Origin: Nitrosospira multiformis
GTDB lineage: Bacteria; Pseudomonadota; Gammaproteobacteria; Burkholderiales; Nitrosomonadaceae
NCBI GenBank assembly: GCA_017306155.1
Contig: JAFKJB010000008.1
Location: 104,238-168,237 of the forward strand
DNA length: 64,000 nucleotides
Direction: 5' to 3'
Shown here one piece after another: positions 33,701 to 43,200 of this stretch. The notes under the pieces were generated by a model. The model was not told where the DNA came from. It saw only the letters and a program-made list of their open reading frames with translations, and ran no database searches. Numbering within the stretch: position 1 is the first letter of the stretch; every line of letters begins with the position of its first letter. Made by a program: the position numbers and the translations under genes.

Positions 33701-34235
33701 AGGGCAGCGGGCTTCCCATCGGAAACAGGTCGATCAGCCCGCCGCGTACGCTGTATTCCCCAGGTGAAAGTACCTGGGTCACGTGGCTGTAGCCGGCCAG
33801 GGTCATCTGGCCGCGCAATGCATTCAGGTCAAGGGTTTCGCCGCGAGCGAGAAAAAAAGTATGTGCCGCAAGGTACTCGGGCGGTGGCATGCGGTACAGG
33901 GCCGTGGTGACGGGAACGATCAATATGTCGCAGGCGCCGTTCATGAGTTGGTAGAGCGTAGCCAGTCTTTCGGAAACGAGATCCTGATGCGGCGAAAAAG
34001 TATCGTAGGGCAACGTTTCCCAATCCGGCAGCAGCCGGGTTCTCAGCTCCGGTGCAAAAAAAGGTATTTCCTCCAGCAGCCGTTGAGCGGCCAAAGCGCT
34101 CGCCGTAATGATGGCAATGGGCTTTGCTTTCGCCTCCAGCGCCAGTTGGGCGAGGGCAAGCGAGTCGGAAGATCCGTCAAAGTGATCGTAGCGAATAGTC
34201 GATCCGGATGGGGGAATGGTCAGATTCAGTGCCAT
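30768..34235 (-). CDS. mfd: Transcription-repair coupling factor Mfd
   Basis: DNA translocase that removes RNA polymerase stalled at lesions and recruits UvrA, 1155 residues, full length. The N-terminal UvrB-like part starts DGSSDSLALAQLAL. The CarD-like RNA polymerase-interaction domain contains AGDPVVHEQHGIGRYLGL. The translocase has Walker A GDVGFGKTEVALRAAF, Walker B VIIDEEHRFG, TATPIPRTL, and the TRG region near LRGRVGRSHHQAYAYLL. The C-terminal domain ends the protein. ATG start. A diguanylate cyclase gene follows in the same direction after 196 bases. Confidence 0.97.
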   Translation of the reverse strand: MALNLTIPPSGSTIRYDHFDGSSDSLALAQLALEAKAKPIAIITASALAAQRLLEEIPFFAPELRTRLLPDWETLPYDTFSPHQDLVSERLATLYQLMNGACDILIVPVTTALYRMPPPEYLAAHTFFLARGETLDLNALRGQMTLAGYSHVTQVLSPGEYSVRGGLIDLFPMGSPLPYRIDLLDNEIETIRTFDVDTQRSVYPVTEIRLLPAREFPLDEEGRTRFRGRFREKFEGDPSRSLIYKDISKGGSPAGIEYYLPLFFEHTATLFDYLPQTALLCLHHELYQTIESFWQDTQARYQLLRGDNDRPLLKPAELFLTTDTFFGALKPYPRIEIPSEKQATKTDGVEVQGFSTPLPTLQIDRRAVNPAEKLSAFIAGFASSGGGRTLLLAESLGRRELIADHLKQYRLNPVICDNYAQFHASAKPFMLGVGPLHNGFIYPAEGIAFVTESELYARHLHGRSERDSRKTSAVADAVLRDLSEIKAGDPVVHEQHGIGRYLGLISMDLGEGETEFLSLEYAGGDKLYVPVSQLHLIGRYSGASPESAPLHKLGSGQWDKAKRKAMQQVRDSAAELLNIYAQRAARVGHAFRLKEQDYEAFVEGFGFEETPDQATAIAAVIDDLTSARPMDRLICGDVGFGKTEVALRAAFVAVADGRQVAVLVPTTLLAEQHFQNFSDRFGLIAEEWPVKIAELSRFRSGKEQAQALAGLADGQIDIVIGTHKLIQKGVGFKNLGLVIIDEEHRFGVRHKEQLKNLRSEVDILTLTATPIPRTLAMSLEGLRDFSVIATAPQRRLAIKTFVNRFSEGIIREACLRELKRGGQIYFLHNEVSTIQTMHDKLARLLPEARIGIAHGQMRERELEHVMKDFYQQRFNLLLCTTIIETGIDVPTANTIIIHRADKFGLAQLHQLRGRVGRSHHQAYAYLLIPEEEALGAQARKRLEAIQSMEELGAGFYLAMHDLEIRGAGEVLGESQSGEIQEIGFSLYASMLDAAVRSLKEGKEPDMQHPLGVATEINLHVPALLPEDYCSDIHERLILYKRMANCTGDEQLDEMQIELTDRFGLLPDPVRALLDCHRLRIAAAPLGIVRVEASSESIQVQFMPNPPVDAAKIVALLQRSRDYQLSGPDRLKIKTRIAGVRERVARIMDLFTELST

Positions 34236-34454
34236 TCTGTTTTAATTTGAGCCAGGTGGTTTTAACAAGTGACAGCAGGTGACAATTAGGTGAGCGCGGG
34301 GTGCAAAAAATCGGTGGATTGTAATCAAACGGGAACTGGACAGCTACCTCTATGGGATTTGACCCGCTCGCGGCATCATGCTGGCTGGTCAAATATTATA
34401 TGTCAGCCATGGAGGGATATGCTGTAAACGCGGACGCGCGGAATGAGCGAGGGT

Positions 34455-36302
34455 TCATGATTGCACCATGGTTGCTTCCGACCAATGCTCCAGGACAAAT
34501 TGAAGGGAAGCGTCACCCTTGAAGTCATTCACCTGCAACCGGTAAACGGCGTCTATTACCCCCGGAAGAGGAGCGTCGTGGAGGAACAGTATAGCGTCAT
34601 AAAGAAAGACTGACTTCTCCGGCTGACCGTTTCTGGTCTCGGCGCACGCCTTTCTTAATTTTAATTTAAGGTGTTTTTGTCCGACGACACGCTGGTCTTC
34701 CACATGAAAGCGACTGTGAAACGCGGGTTGCGGGAATCCCTGCCCCCATGCCTGCCGCATGAGATGTTCAGCCAGTTCCAGAGTTATTTCGGATTCATCC
34801 AGGTCGCCGTCGGTTTCGATGACCCGCTTGAGATCCGCCGGCCCCAGCAATTCCCTGGCAGTCTGCTCGAAGGCATTGCAGAATTTTTCGAAATCGCAGG
34901 TACGTATGGTCAGGCCCGCTGCCGCGGAATGCCCTCCGAATCTGAGCAAAAGCCCGGTACAGCGTTTGGAAACCCGATCCAGTGCATCTCTTAAGTGGAA
35001 GCCCGGTATGGACCGTCCTGACCCTTTCAGTTCATCCTGGTCCCCCGGTGCAAATGCGATAACCGGACGATGAAACTTATCCTTTATGCGCGACGCCAGT
35101 ATGCCGATTACCCCCTGGTGCCAGCCGGGATCGAACAGGGTCAAGGCATAGGTATTCGTCTCTTCTCGTGCGGAATCATTCGATTGGAATATGCCTGCTC
35201 CCTGGGGCATATCGGATGATCGCAGCGTGGGCGAGTCCTGCAAACCACTGCTACCAGAAAAGATATTCTCCAGCATGCTCAGCGCACTATCCCGCATGCC
35301 GGATTCAATTTCCTGCCGTTTGCGGTTGAATGTGTCCAGCTGCAGCGCAAGCTGGGCAGCGCGCGCGGGGTCATCGGTAATGAGGCACTCGATGCCCACG
35401 GACATATCGTCCAGCCGTCCTGCTGCGTTCAGCCTCGGTCCAATCATGAAACCCAGCTCGTAGGTGGAAGTTTGCCTGAAATCCCGGCGCGCAACGTTGA
35501 TCAGGGCGTTGATGCCCGCGCATCCGCTTCCCTTGCGGATGCGTTTCAAGCCTTGCTGTACCAGAAGCCGATTGTTGTCGTCGAGCTTCACGACATCCGC
35601 CACGGTACCCAGTGCAACCAGATCCAGCAGGCTCCCTAGATTCGGTTCCTGATGGGGAGACGCAAACATGCCTTTTGTTCGCAACTCGGCTCGCAGCGCG
35701 AGCATGACATAGAACAGGACGCCTACGCCGGAGAGGTGCTTGCTGGGAAAATCACAGCCGGGCTGGTTGGGATTGACGATGACAGCCGCCTCGGGCAGCG
35801 TATCGCCTGGAAGATGATGATCAGTGACGAGAACCTGCATTCCGAGGCGATTGGCCTCGGCAACTCCTTCCACGCTGGCGATGCCATTATCGACCGTAAT
35901 CAGAATATCCGGACGATGACGGCTCGCGGCAGCCACTCGCACGATCTCCGGGGTAAGGCCATAGCCGTACTCGAAGCGATTGGGGACGAGGTAGTCGACC
36001 TGGGCGCCGAATTTCCTCAATGCGCGTATTCCTACGGCACAAGCCGTGGCGCCGTCCGAGTCGTAATCGGCCACGATCAGCAGGCGGTTGCGGAGTGCAA
36101 TCGCCTCGGCCAGAAATTGCGCCATCACGATTGCATTCTTCAGGCGCGCAAAGGGAATCAGCCGGGACCAATCGATTTCAAGCTGGCCTGGCTCCTCGAT
36201 ACCGCGTGCAGAATAGACGCGGGCCAGGACCGGATGGAAACCGTGCCGGATGAGCGCATCGAAAGTCTGGTGCGAGTAATTGCGGACGATGGTGTTGGGC
36301 AT
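34455..36302 (-). CDS. recJ: Single-stranded-DNA-specific exonuclease RecJ
   Basis: 5'-3' single-strand exonuclease of the DHH family for recombination and mismatch repair, 615 residues, a little longer than usual. Motifs include LLIVADYDSDGATACAVG, LITVDNGIAS, VTDHHLPGD (the DHH box), and the DHHA1-region GRSIPGFHLRDAL with RFGGHSAAAGLTI. The extra length is mostly a Ser/Asp-rich insert of about 35 residues (FSGSSGLQDSPTLRSSDMPQ and following) before DPGWHQGVIGILASR, with no obvious counterpart in typical RecJ. It appears to be transcribed alone. Confidence 0.95.
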   Translation of the reverse strand: MPNTIVRNYSHQTFDALIRHGFHPVLARVYSARGIEEPGQLEIDWSRLIPFARLKNAIVMAQFLAEAIALRNRLLIVADYDSDGATACAVGIRALRKFGAQVDYLVPNRFEYGYGLTPEIVRVAAASRHRPDILITVDNGIASVEGVAEANRLGMQVLVTDHHLPGDTLPEAAVIVNPNQPGCDFPSKHLSGVGVLFYVMLALRAELRTKGMFASPHQEPNLGSLLDLVALGTVADVVKLDDNNRLLVQQGLKRIRKGSGCAGINALINVARRDFRQTSTYELGFMIGPRLNAAGRLDDMSVGIECLITDDPARAAQLALQLDTFNRKRQEIESGMRDSALSMLENIFSGSSGLQDSPTLRSSDMPQGAGIFQSNDSAREETNTYALTLFDPGWHQGVIGILASRIKDKFHRPVIAFAPGDQDELKGSGRSIPGFHLRDALDRVSKRCTGLLLRFGGHSAAAGLTIRTCDFEKFCNAFEQTARELLGPADLKRVIETDGDLDESEITLELAEHLMRQAWGQGFPQPAFHSRFHVEDQRVVGQKHLKLKLRKACAETRNGQPEKSVFLYDAILFLHDAPLPGVIDAVYRLQVNDFKGDASLQFVLEHWSEATMVQS

Positions 36303-36374
36303 GCCAGGGACAGAAGCTCAGACACGCCCAGTATAACGCTTTACACTTTCCGGTTTCTTTACAGTGATGAGCGG

Positions 36375-37532
36375 TCAGAAATGATAGTGCGCCCCAACGC
36401 CGAGATAATCTACCCGCTGTCTGAAAAACTGGCCCGTTGGAGAGTTTCCGTGAAAATACTCAACCAGGAACTGAAGGTTGCGGCCGAATGCCCGGAAGTG
36501 ATCCAGCTGAACGCCTGCCCGGGCGGATACATCGGCGTTCCAGTCGTTCTGCTGATGGTTCTTGAGGTCAACCGCCGCGATCGGCCGCAGCGGTAAAAAC
36601 GCGAGCCGCCATGGGCTCCGGAATTCGACGCCATACTGGATCGACCAGGGCTTGATGTTCGAGGGTTCCTTGCGGAAGATTCCACCTCCGCCGCCGTAAA
36701 CCCTCAGCCCGTACGGAAATTCATAAGACAGCCTGAGATCGGCCCCTTCATAGCTGAGGTTGATCCGCTCCAGATCTGTTAACCTGCGCAGCAGCAATTC
36801 ATCTCCAAGATGAGAACTTTGATGATAGACACGGCCAAAAGCAGAAAAATGGCCTGCCCGCACGCTTCCGTAGACTGAAGCTATGAAATCGCTATTGATG
36901 AGATCGGTTGAAGGCGCGCCGAGATTGAAATCGCTGAAGACGGCTGCTTGAAGCCCTGCTTCCCACTGTACTGAGGACTGCCCGAAGTTGGCGCGGTAGA
37001 ACGGAATGGTTTCGCCAAAGCTGACGGAGCCATTGTTGTTTCCGTCAATGTTGTTGCCGACATAGTTGCGATAGGCGGCGGAGAAATGTGCCCATCGCGG
37101 ATCAGCCAGTAAAGGCTTGAATAAATGTCCTTCGGGCAGCATTCCGGTTGCCAGCACGACGGGACCCGCCGCAGGTACGCCTGCTTCGGTCTCGGCCGTT
37201 GCCGCTCCAGGTTCCCGAGTGATGGAAGGATGCTGAATAGGCTTGAATGCTTCGCGTTTCGCAATTCTGCTGACACTTTTTTCCGCTATGGTTACCCCCG
37301 CTACCCCCGGAATTTTCGTCAGCGCCTGAACAACCTGCGCGCGACTCTCGGATCTCAATTTCTCCTCAGGTACGATAATGATGCCATCTTTCACCACCAG
37401 AGTCGGAATCTCCATTCCAAAGCCCTGTTTCAGGATACCCGCCGCATAACCGGCGATATACGCATCCTCTACCGCAGCATGGACAGGTGAGGTAAAAAAC
37501 AACATGACTGCGATGATATTCAGATAACGCAC
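36375..37532 (-). CDS. DUF1207 outer-membrane protein with BON-like N-terminus
   Basis: Exported protein, 385 residues from the GTG at 37532 (AAGGGGAAA before it; a longer open frame upstream lacks a ribosome site). The signal peptide is VRYLNIIAVMLFFTSPVHA. Residues about 40-100 resemble a BON-type lipid-binding domain (VVKDGIIIVPEEKLRSESRA). The C-terminal part matches DUF1207 outer-membrane proteins: HLFKPLLADPRWAHFSAAYR, then barrel-like alternating strands ending VDYLGVGAHYHF with a terminal Phe. Function unknown. It is separated by about 70 bases from recJ on the same strand. Confidence 0.8.
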   Translation of the reverse strand: MRYLNIIAVMLFFTSPVHAAVEDAYIAGYAAGILKQGFGMEIPTLVVKDGIIIVPEEKLRSESRAQVVQALTKIPGVAGVTIAEKSVSRIAKREAFKPIQHPSITREPGAATAETEAGVPAAGPVVLATGMLPEGHLFKPLLADPRWAHFSAAYRNYVGNNIDGNNNGSVSFGETIPFYRANFGQSSVQWEAGLQAAVFSDFNLGAPSTDLINSDFIASVYGSVRAGHFSAFGRVYHQSSHLGDELLLRRLTDLERINLSYEGADLRLSYEFPYGLRVYGGGGGIFRKEPSNIKPWSIQYGVEFRSPWRLAFLPLRPIAAVDLKNHQQNDWNADVSARAGVQLDHFRAFGRNLQFLVEYFHGNSPTGQFFRQRVDYLGVGAHYHF

Positions 37533-37863
37533 GGTTTCCCCTTTCTTGATATTCGATCGAGAACAGAATATGACATTCAGCCTTTCTGCTGCTTTATATA
37601 CTGTGACTGGCTTTTTGCTCGCTAGAGTGCGTATAAGAAACAATGCGCTGAAAGACCAGGAAATAAAAAGACTTTTGGTTCTATTTTAAAATACTGTCCA
37701 CACTGCTGCCGTAGGACCCCACACCCCATGGAGGAGTCCGCGAACCGCGAGGACCGTGGAATGCTAGTGGAGAACCCATAACAAGTCGGTATGATTGCGC
37801 ACACACCGCATCGGGATTGATTGTCTTCATTGCGCTTTTCTGAAATTGCCTGAGATTCCCGGT
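37533..37863. other. 331-base divergent region with a GC-rich hairpin
   Basis: Lies between the leftward DUF1207 gene and the rightward SMR pseudogene. At 37736-37754 the string GTCCGCGAACCGCGAGGAC folds into a CGCG/CGCG hairpin with a flanking GTC/GAC pair. It could be part of the SMR leader RNA, since some SMR genes carry guanidine riboswitches, but the known guanidine-I, -II and -III signatures were not found. Confidence 0.35.
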
Positions 37864-38192
37864 ATGCAATGGTTTTTCCTGTCTGTTGCAATTGTCAGCG
37901 AGATGGTGGCAACCTCAGCCCTGAAATCGAGTAATGGCTTCTCGCAGTTCTGGCCATCAGTAGGGGTCATGGCAGGCTATGCTGTTGCTTTCTTCTTTCT
38001 TTCCCTTGCTTTGCGCACCCTGTCTGTGGGAATGGCATACGCTGTCTGGTCTGGTGCCGGCGTCGTGCTCATATCGCTTGTCGCCTGGTTCTTCCTCGGC
38101 AAGCGCTCGATGGGCCCGCTATCCAGGGTCTTGCGCTCATTGTTGCCGGCGTGGTTATCCTGAACGTATTTTCCAGACCCGCCGTTCATTGA
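37864..38192 (+). pseudogene. SMR-family multidrug efflux gene with frameshift
   Basis: Small multidrug resistance (EmrE/QacE-like) protein gene. The first 80 codons are intact: MQWFFLSVAIVSEMVATSAL with the membrane-embedded Glu near residue 13, then AYAVWSGAGVVLISLVAW. After FLGKR a single missing base near 38107 shifts the frame, which ends early at 38163. The other frame continues with the expected fourth helix (AIQGLALIVAGVVILNVFSR) to a stop at 38190-38192. Intact it would be about 109 residues. The fourth helix mediates dimerisation, so the product is probably inactive unless the missing base is a sequencing error. Confidence 0.8.
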
Positions 38193-38333
38193 CGGATATC
38201 CTGATCCGGAAAGAAAGTCCCGAAGAAATTTCGGGAAGGGAATACAAGCCCTGATTCTCCATTTCCCCGTTCACCCACCTTCCCACCTTTATTGCTGTTT
38301 TCTTCCCCCAGTGTACCAATGTCCAATTGTTTT

Positions 38334-38348
38334 GGCGGGGGGAGTTGC
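38334..38348 (+). promoter_or_regulatory. Weak sigma-54-like element upstream of the PEP-CTERM gene
   Basis: TTGGC and TTGCTA elements lie about 110 bases before the gene, but GG and GC are 11 bases apart rather than 10. A TGTCC half-site is just upstream at 38320-38324, like those at 15458. Suggestive only. Confidence 0.25.
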
Positions 38349-38456
38349 TACGATTCGATTCATCCGCTCGTCCGGTTTGTTGCGATTGACCTCTCCAATT
38401 GACAATAACGGAGTACGAGATCAAAGCAGGTATTGTGAGAATGGGTTGGGGATCGA

Positions 38457-39473
38457 ATGATGAGTATCAGGAAAGCTGTCTGGCGGTTAGGCATGTTTGC
38501 AGGGATTACACTCTCGGCAAATGCGCACGCAATTGCATTATTTCAGTCCGAATCTGTCGCGTCTGCCGCCCCTCAATTCGAATATCGTATTTCCCGACTC
38601 AGAGTGGAAGGGGAGGGTACTGAGGGTATGGGGAATACAGTGGGACATTCAAGCGGTCCGTCCTGGAACCGGTCGCCAGACTTTCTTCTGCCGTTGGCTG
38701 CGGGATATTTCGATATGCTTCCCCTGCCCGAGGATCTTGCTTCTCCATCGATCGAGTCAGATCTCTCTTTGCTCGGAGGGAGTGAAGTTTTTGGCGTCAA
38801 TATTCCGGATTTCGTCAATGATGACGCAGGGCTGGTAAACCTGCTAGCTGTTCCGGACCTGTTCATGCAGGCACAGTGGCAGCCCACCGAAGGCAATTCA
38901 CAAACCACACCGTTTACTCCGCATTCTTATAGTGGCAACGTAGCTCGGGCAAGAAATACGCGGCAATTATGCGCGCAACTGCGCGAGGTTCGGAAAAACA
39001 GGCTGGAGCTAAGGGATGGCGACTGCCTTGGCTTCGGGGGTGGTTCGGATGGAAGCGGCAATGCGAATAGAAATGGGAGCAGGGCTGGAGGAAGCTCCAA
39101 CGCAATTGCCGCCAGAAATAGAAATGCCCTGGACGCTTATACAGGAGGAGGCGGCGGGATGCCTCCAGCAGGCAGTAATAATTCTGCTCCGGATAATGGC
39201 AGTGAAGGCGGCCCGCGCGGAACTGAAGTAGGCGGATCCAGCCCGCGTAACGGGAATGGTGGAACGGACGAAGGCAACGGCGGGGGCGGAGGAAATGAGG
39301 ATTGGGGTGGTGGAAATGGCGATACCGGGAACTGGAATAACCTGGAGGAAGGGGAAGGTCCGCCCCCAAGCGAAATAACGGTCCTCCCTGAGCCCGCTAC
39401 GCTGGCGCTTCTCGCGCTGGGTCTGGCTGCGCTATGCGCTGTGCGCAGAAATCAGGGAAAGATTGCAGGCTGA
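38457..39473 (+). CDS. PEP-CTERM-sorted exoprotein, Gly/Asn-rich
   Basis: A 338-residue exported protein. The N-terminal signal (SIRKAVWRLGMFAGITLSAN to AHA) and the C-terminal PEP-CTERM signal (LPEPATLALLALGLAAL, then Arg-Arg) mark it for processing by an exosortase and release or anchoring linked to exopolysaccharide. The middle is low complexity: Gly, Asn, Ser and Asp-rich from about residue 190 to 300 (DEGNGGGGGNEDWGGGNGD), with almost no cysteine. No enzymatic motif is seen; it may be a structural matrix or floc protein. No exosortase gene is in the window. Two adjacent ATGs (38457, 38460) are possible starts. Confidence 0.82.
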   Translation: MMSIRKAVWRLGMFAGITLSANAHAIALFQSESVASAAPQFEYRISRLRVEGEGTEGMGNTVGHSSGPSWNRSPDFLLPLAAGYFDMLPLPEDLASPSIESDLSLLGGSEVFGVNIPDFVNDDAGLVNLLAVPDLFMQAQWQPTEGNSQTTPFTPHSYSGNVARARNTRQLCAQLREVRKNRLELRDGDCLGFGGGSDGSGNANRNGSRAGGSSNAIAARNRNALDAYTGGGGGMPPAGSNNSAPDNGSEGGPRGTEVGGSSPRNGNGGTDEGNGGGGGNEDWGGGNGDTGNWNNLEEGEGPPPSEITVLPEPATLALLALGLAALCAVRRNQGKIAG

Positions 39474-39684
39474 ATCTGCCCGAAACTTATAAAAGAGGCT
39501 GCGGCAGACATTGCCATAGCCGCGATCATTTCGCATAGGGTTTTCTGCCTTTTTCCACGCCGTCGCCGTGGTTCGCCGATAGCTACATCTTATTGATTCG
39601 ACGAGCAAGCAAAGTTTGCCAGCCGGCAGCGCGGACAGAAGCCCTCGCTGAACAGGGTCTGCATCTGGTGGCGCATGGGTAGAT

Positions 39685-40104
39685 TCATCCGCGTGTGGAG
39701 GGCTGGCTATCGAAATGGAGGAGGTCTACGGAGGGCAGGGGAGCCCAGCCGGATTGACGATGGTCTGCAACGACCGTGGTGAAAATGCCGCCGCGCACGT
39801 AGAATTTTGCCGTGAGACGCAGATAACGAGGCTCCATGGCTGTAACCAGGTCATCGGCAATCCGGTTTGTTACCGCTTCGTGGAAAGCGTTCTCGTCACG
39901 GAAAGACCAGATATAGAGCTTGAGGCTTTTAAGTTCGACACACTTCTTGTCAGGAATATAATCCAGAATCAGGGTCGCGAAATCGGGCTGTCCGGTTTTG
40001 GGACACAAGCAAGTAAACTCGGGAATTTCCATATGGATATGGTAGTCCCGTTCCTGAGCAGGATTGGGGAAGGTTTCCAGGTTTTTACCGGGGTTGCTGG
40101 GCAT
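39685..40104 (-). CDS. queF: NADPH-dependent preQ0 reductase QueF (short form)
   Basis: 7-cyano-7-deazaguanine reductase of queuosine synthesis, 139 residues, the unimodular (YkvM-type) length. The catalytic Cys lies in [14 protein letters not shown], followed by the QueF signature [15 protein letters not shown] and the nearby FHEAVTNRI. Start [12 protein letters not shown] with AAGAGA before the ATG; the frame is open far upstream but that part is antisense to smc. Divergent from smc across 142 bases. Other queuosine genes are not present here. Confidence 0.93.
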   Translation of the reverse strand: MPSNPGKNLETFPNPAQERDYHIHMEIPEFTCLCPKTGQPDFATLILDYIPDKKCVELKSLKLYIWSFRDENAFHEAVTNRIADDLVTAMEPRYLRLTAKFYVRGGIFTTVVADHRQSGWAPLPSVDLLHFDSQPSTRG

Positions 40105-40246
40105 TCTCTTATCTTTGTCAAAATCGGTTAGAATGAGTTCCCTTGGGAGGCTTTTCCCAGGATGATCTGAATGTTCCCGAACCGGAAGCTTCATCCAGGA
40201 GATCACCTTCTGCGGCTGCACATTATAACTGCTTGCAAACGACAAA

Positions 40247-43200
40247 TTGCGTCTTTCCCACATCAAACTCGCCGGTTTCAAATCCTTTGTCGATCCTACG
40301 GAAATACCCTTTCCAGGAGATCTGGTGGGGGTCGTGGGCCCCAATGGGTGCGGGAAATCCAATGTTATCGACGCTGTCCGCTGGGTTCTGGGCGAATCCA
40401 GGGCCTCCGCGCTACGCGGTGAATCGATGCAGGATGTCATTTTTAACGGCTCCACGAGCCGCAAGCCTGTAGGCAGGGCCAGCGTGGAGCTGGCGTTTGA
40501 CAACAGCCTGGGCAAGGCAGCAGGGCAATGGTCGAGTTATGCGGAGATTTGCATCAAGCGGGTACTGAGGCGCGACGGAGAATCCACATACTACATCAAT
40601 AACATTCACGTACGGCGTCGCGATATTGCCGATATTTTTCTTGGTACCGGGTTGGGGGGGCGCGGCTACGCCATTATCGAGCAGGGAATGATTTCCCGCA
40701 TCATCGAAGCCAAGCCGGAGGAGGTCCGTGTATTTCTGGAGGAAGCAGCCGGTATTTCCAGATACCGGGAGCGGCGGCGGGAGACGGAATCGCGGCTGGC
40801 GGACACACGCGAAAACCTTCTGCGCGTAAACGATATCTGCCAGGAACTGGAAAAGCAATTGGTGCGTCTTGGGCAGCAGGCGGAAACAGCCCGCCGGTTC
40901 GAGGACTTGCAGAGTCGATTGGACAAGGCGCAAAATCTCCTGTGGTTTGCCCGCAAACAGGAAGCCGCATCGCAGCGGGCACTGGCGGAAAAGGAAATTC
41001 AATCGCTCCAAACAACCCTTGAGGCTGAGGCAGCGGCATTGCGCAGGGCCGAAAAACAGCTTGAGGAAAGGCGCGCGGACCATTTTGCGGCTAGCGATCT
41101 TTTGCATGATGCTCAGGGCGAGCTGTACGCAGCCAATGCCGACGTGGCGTATACCGAACAGCAGATTCAGCACGTGCGGGAAAATTATCAGCGCATCGCG
41201 CAGCAGATTGCCGCAATGAAGCACCAGCTTGAGCATTACGCCAGGCAGGGTGATGCCGCGGTGGACAGCTTGAATCGCTGGCGCGAAGAGTACGAGCAGG
41301 CGCAGTCACGCAGCGAGGCGAGCAAACAGAAAGCCACGGTGGAGAGTGAAAAATTGCCGCTGGCCGAGACCATTTTTCGCACGCGGCAGGAAAAGCTTGC
41401 CGGGGCGCAGCGCGACCTGCTGCTGGCAGAGCAGTCGGAGCAGCTCGAAAAAAGTCATCGCGCCCATGCCGAAAAGGCGCTTCAGCAACTCGAAACACGC
41501 CGCGGACGATTGCTGGCTGAACGCGACGCCTTGCCGGAATCAAGGATTGAGGAGTTGTCGAATCTGACTCGCGAGGTGGAAGCGACTGCTCATGATCTGA
41601 AACAAAAGCAGGAGGAGTTTGCGCAAACAGAAAACCTGCTGCTTGACGCTGAGGAAGTCAAGCGCGAGTTTGCGCGCAACGTGCAGGTGCTGGAACAGCA
41701 GGTTATGCAGGCTGAAGCGCGGCTGAGCGCGTTACAGCGCCTGCAGGGAAGTCTTGAAAGCAGTGAAGGTCTAAATGCCTGGTTTGCAAGGCATCGGCTC
41801 GATTCTCTACCGCGGTTGTGGCAAGGCATACAGATCGAGAAGGGTTGGGAAGACGCGCTTGAAGCCGTGCTGCGCGAGCGTTTGAATGGTACACGCGTGG
41901 CGCAGTTGGAGGCGGCGCTCGAGTGGGCCAATCCTCCACCAGGAAAGTGTGCGATGTTCGAGCCGGCAGGGGTAAGTCTGCAAAAGACTGAAAAGGCTGC
42001 AAAGGCTGCAAAGGTCGCAGAGGCTGAAGAGGCGGATGACAAACCTGCAAGAGATGGGGGAGCAGGAGTCGCATTGCGCTCTTATATGACCTGCAGCGAT
42101 ATGAGCATAAAATCCGTAGTGGATGAATGGCTGAGCGGCATATTTGCGATTGATGGCCTCGATGCGGCGCTCTCCCGGCGAAACCTGCTCTCACCCGGTG
42201 AAATGCTGGTGACGCGGGAAGGCTGTGTGGTTACCTCTCATAGCCTCACCTTTTACTCTCCTGACTCGCAGCTGCATGGCGTGCTTGCACGGCAGCGGGA
42301 GATCGCGCAGATTGAAGTGGAAATGGAGGCGCTGAGGGTGAAGTTCGACGTTGAACAGTCGGCGCTCGATACTGCGGGAGACACATGTTACGATCTGGAG
42401 TCATCTCTCTCCAGTCTGCGTCATGAGAATGAACGGCTGCAGCAACTGCATCATAATGTGCAGATGCAGGCATTGAAGCTGACCCAGGAAACTGAACGCA
42501 GCGAGCAGAGGCGCGAACAGATCGATTGCGATCTGGCTGAAATCAAACAGGAGGCAGAGGCAGAAGCCTCCCGTCAGTGCGATGCTGAAGCAAGGCTTGC
42601 CGAGCAGGGCGAACGGATCAAATTTCTGCAGGAGCAGGTGCGAACGGAGCAACGCGCGCGCGAGGCTGCCGAGGAGTCACTCGTCACTCAACGCCACCTT
42701 GCTCAGAATGCATTGAAGGAAATGCAGGAAGCTGCCTTTCATGAAAAAACCTGCGAGCACAAAATCGCGGAAGCGCAAAACGCTATTGGGGGAATCGAGC
42801 GGAGTGTCGGTGAATTCGGGGTTCAGCTGGAAAAATTGCAGGTCGAGCAAGACAGTTTCGATGAAAGTCATCTGGTAGGAATGCTGCAGGAACGGCTGGA
42901 ATTGCGTGAGCAGCGTGAACAGAAACTGTCGGAGGCGCGTAATGCCCTCGAAGATCTGGCTGCGAAATTGCGGCAGATAGAGCAGGAGCGAATGGTTTCC
43001 GAACAAAAATTGCATCCGTTGCGGGAGGCAATCAACCATATGCGCCTCAAGGAGCAGGAGGCCAGAATTACCGAGAATCAGTTTGGCGAACAACTGCAGG
43101 AGTGCGAAATTCCCGAAGAGGAATTGATAAATTCTCTGGGAAAAACACGTCCTGCCGCATTGCAGAGCGAGGTCAGCAGGTTGCGTGGCGATATCGGCGC

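Noticed and set aside
37705-37720. CTGCTGCCGTAGG resembling a 16S rRNA segment
   Set aside because: Lacks several bases of the rRNA consensus and no flanking rRNA is present; chance similarity.
38218-38236. TCCCGAA/TTCGGGA hairpin before the PEP-CTERM gene
   Set aside because: No clear T-run in either direction and no gene end it would serve apart from the pseudogene.
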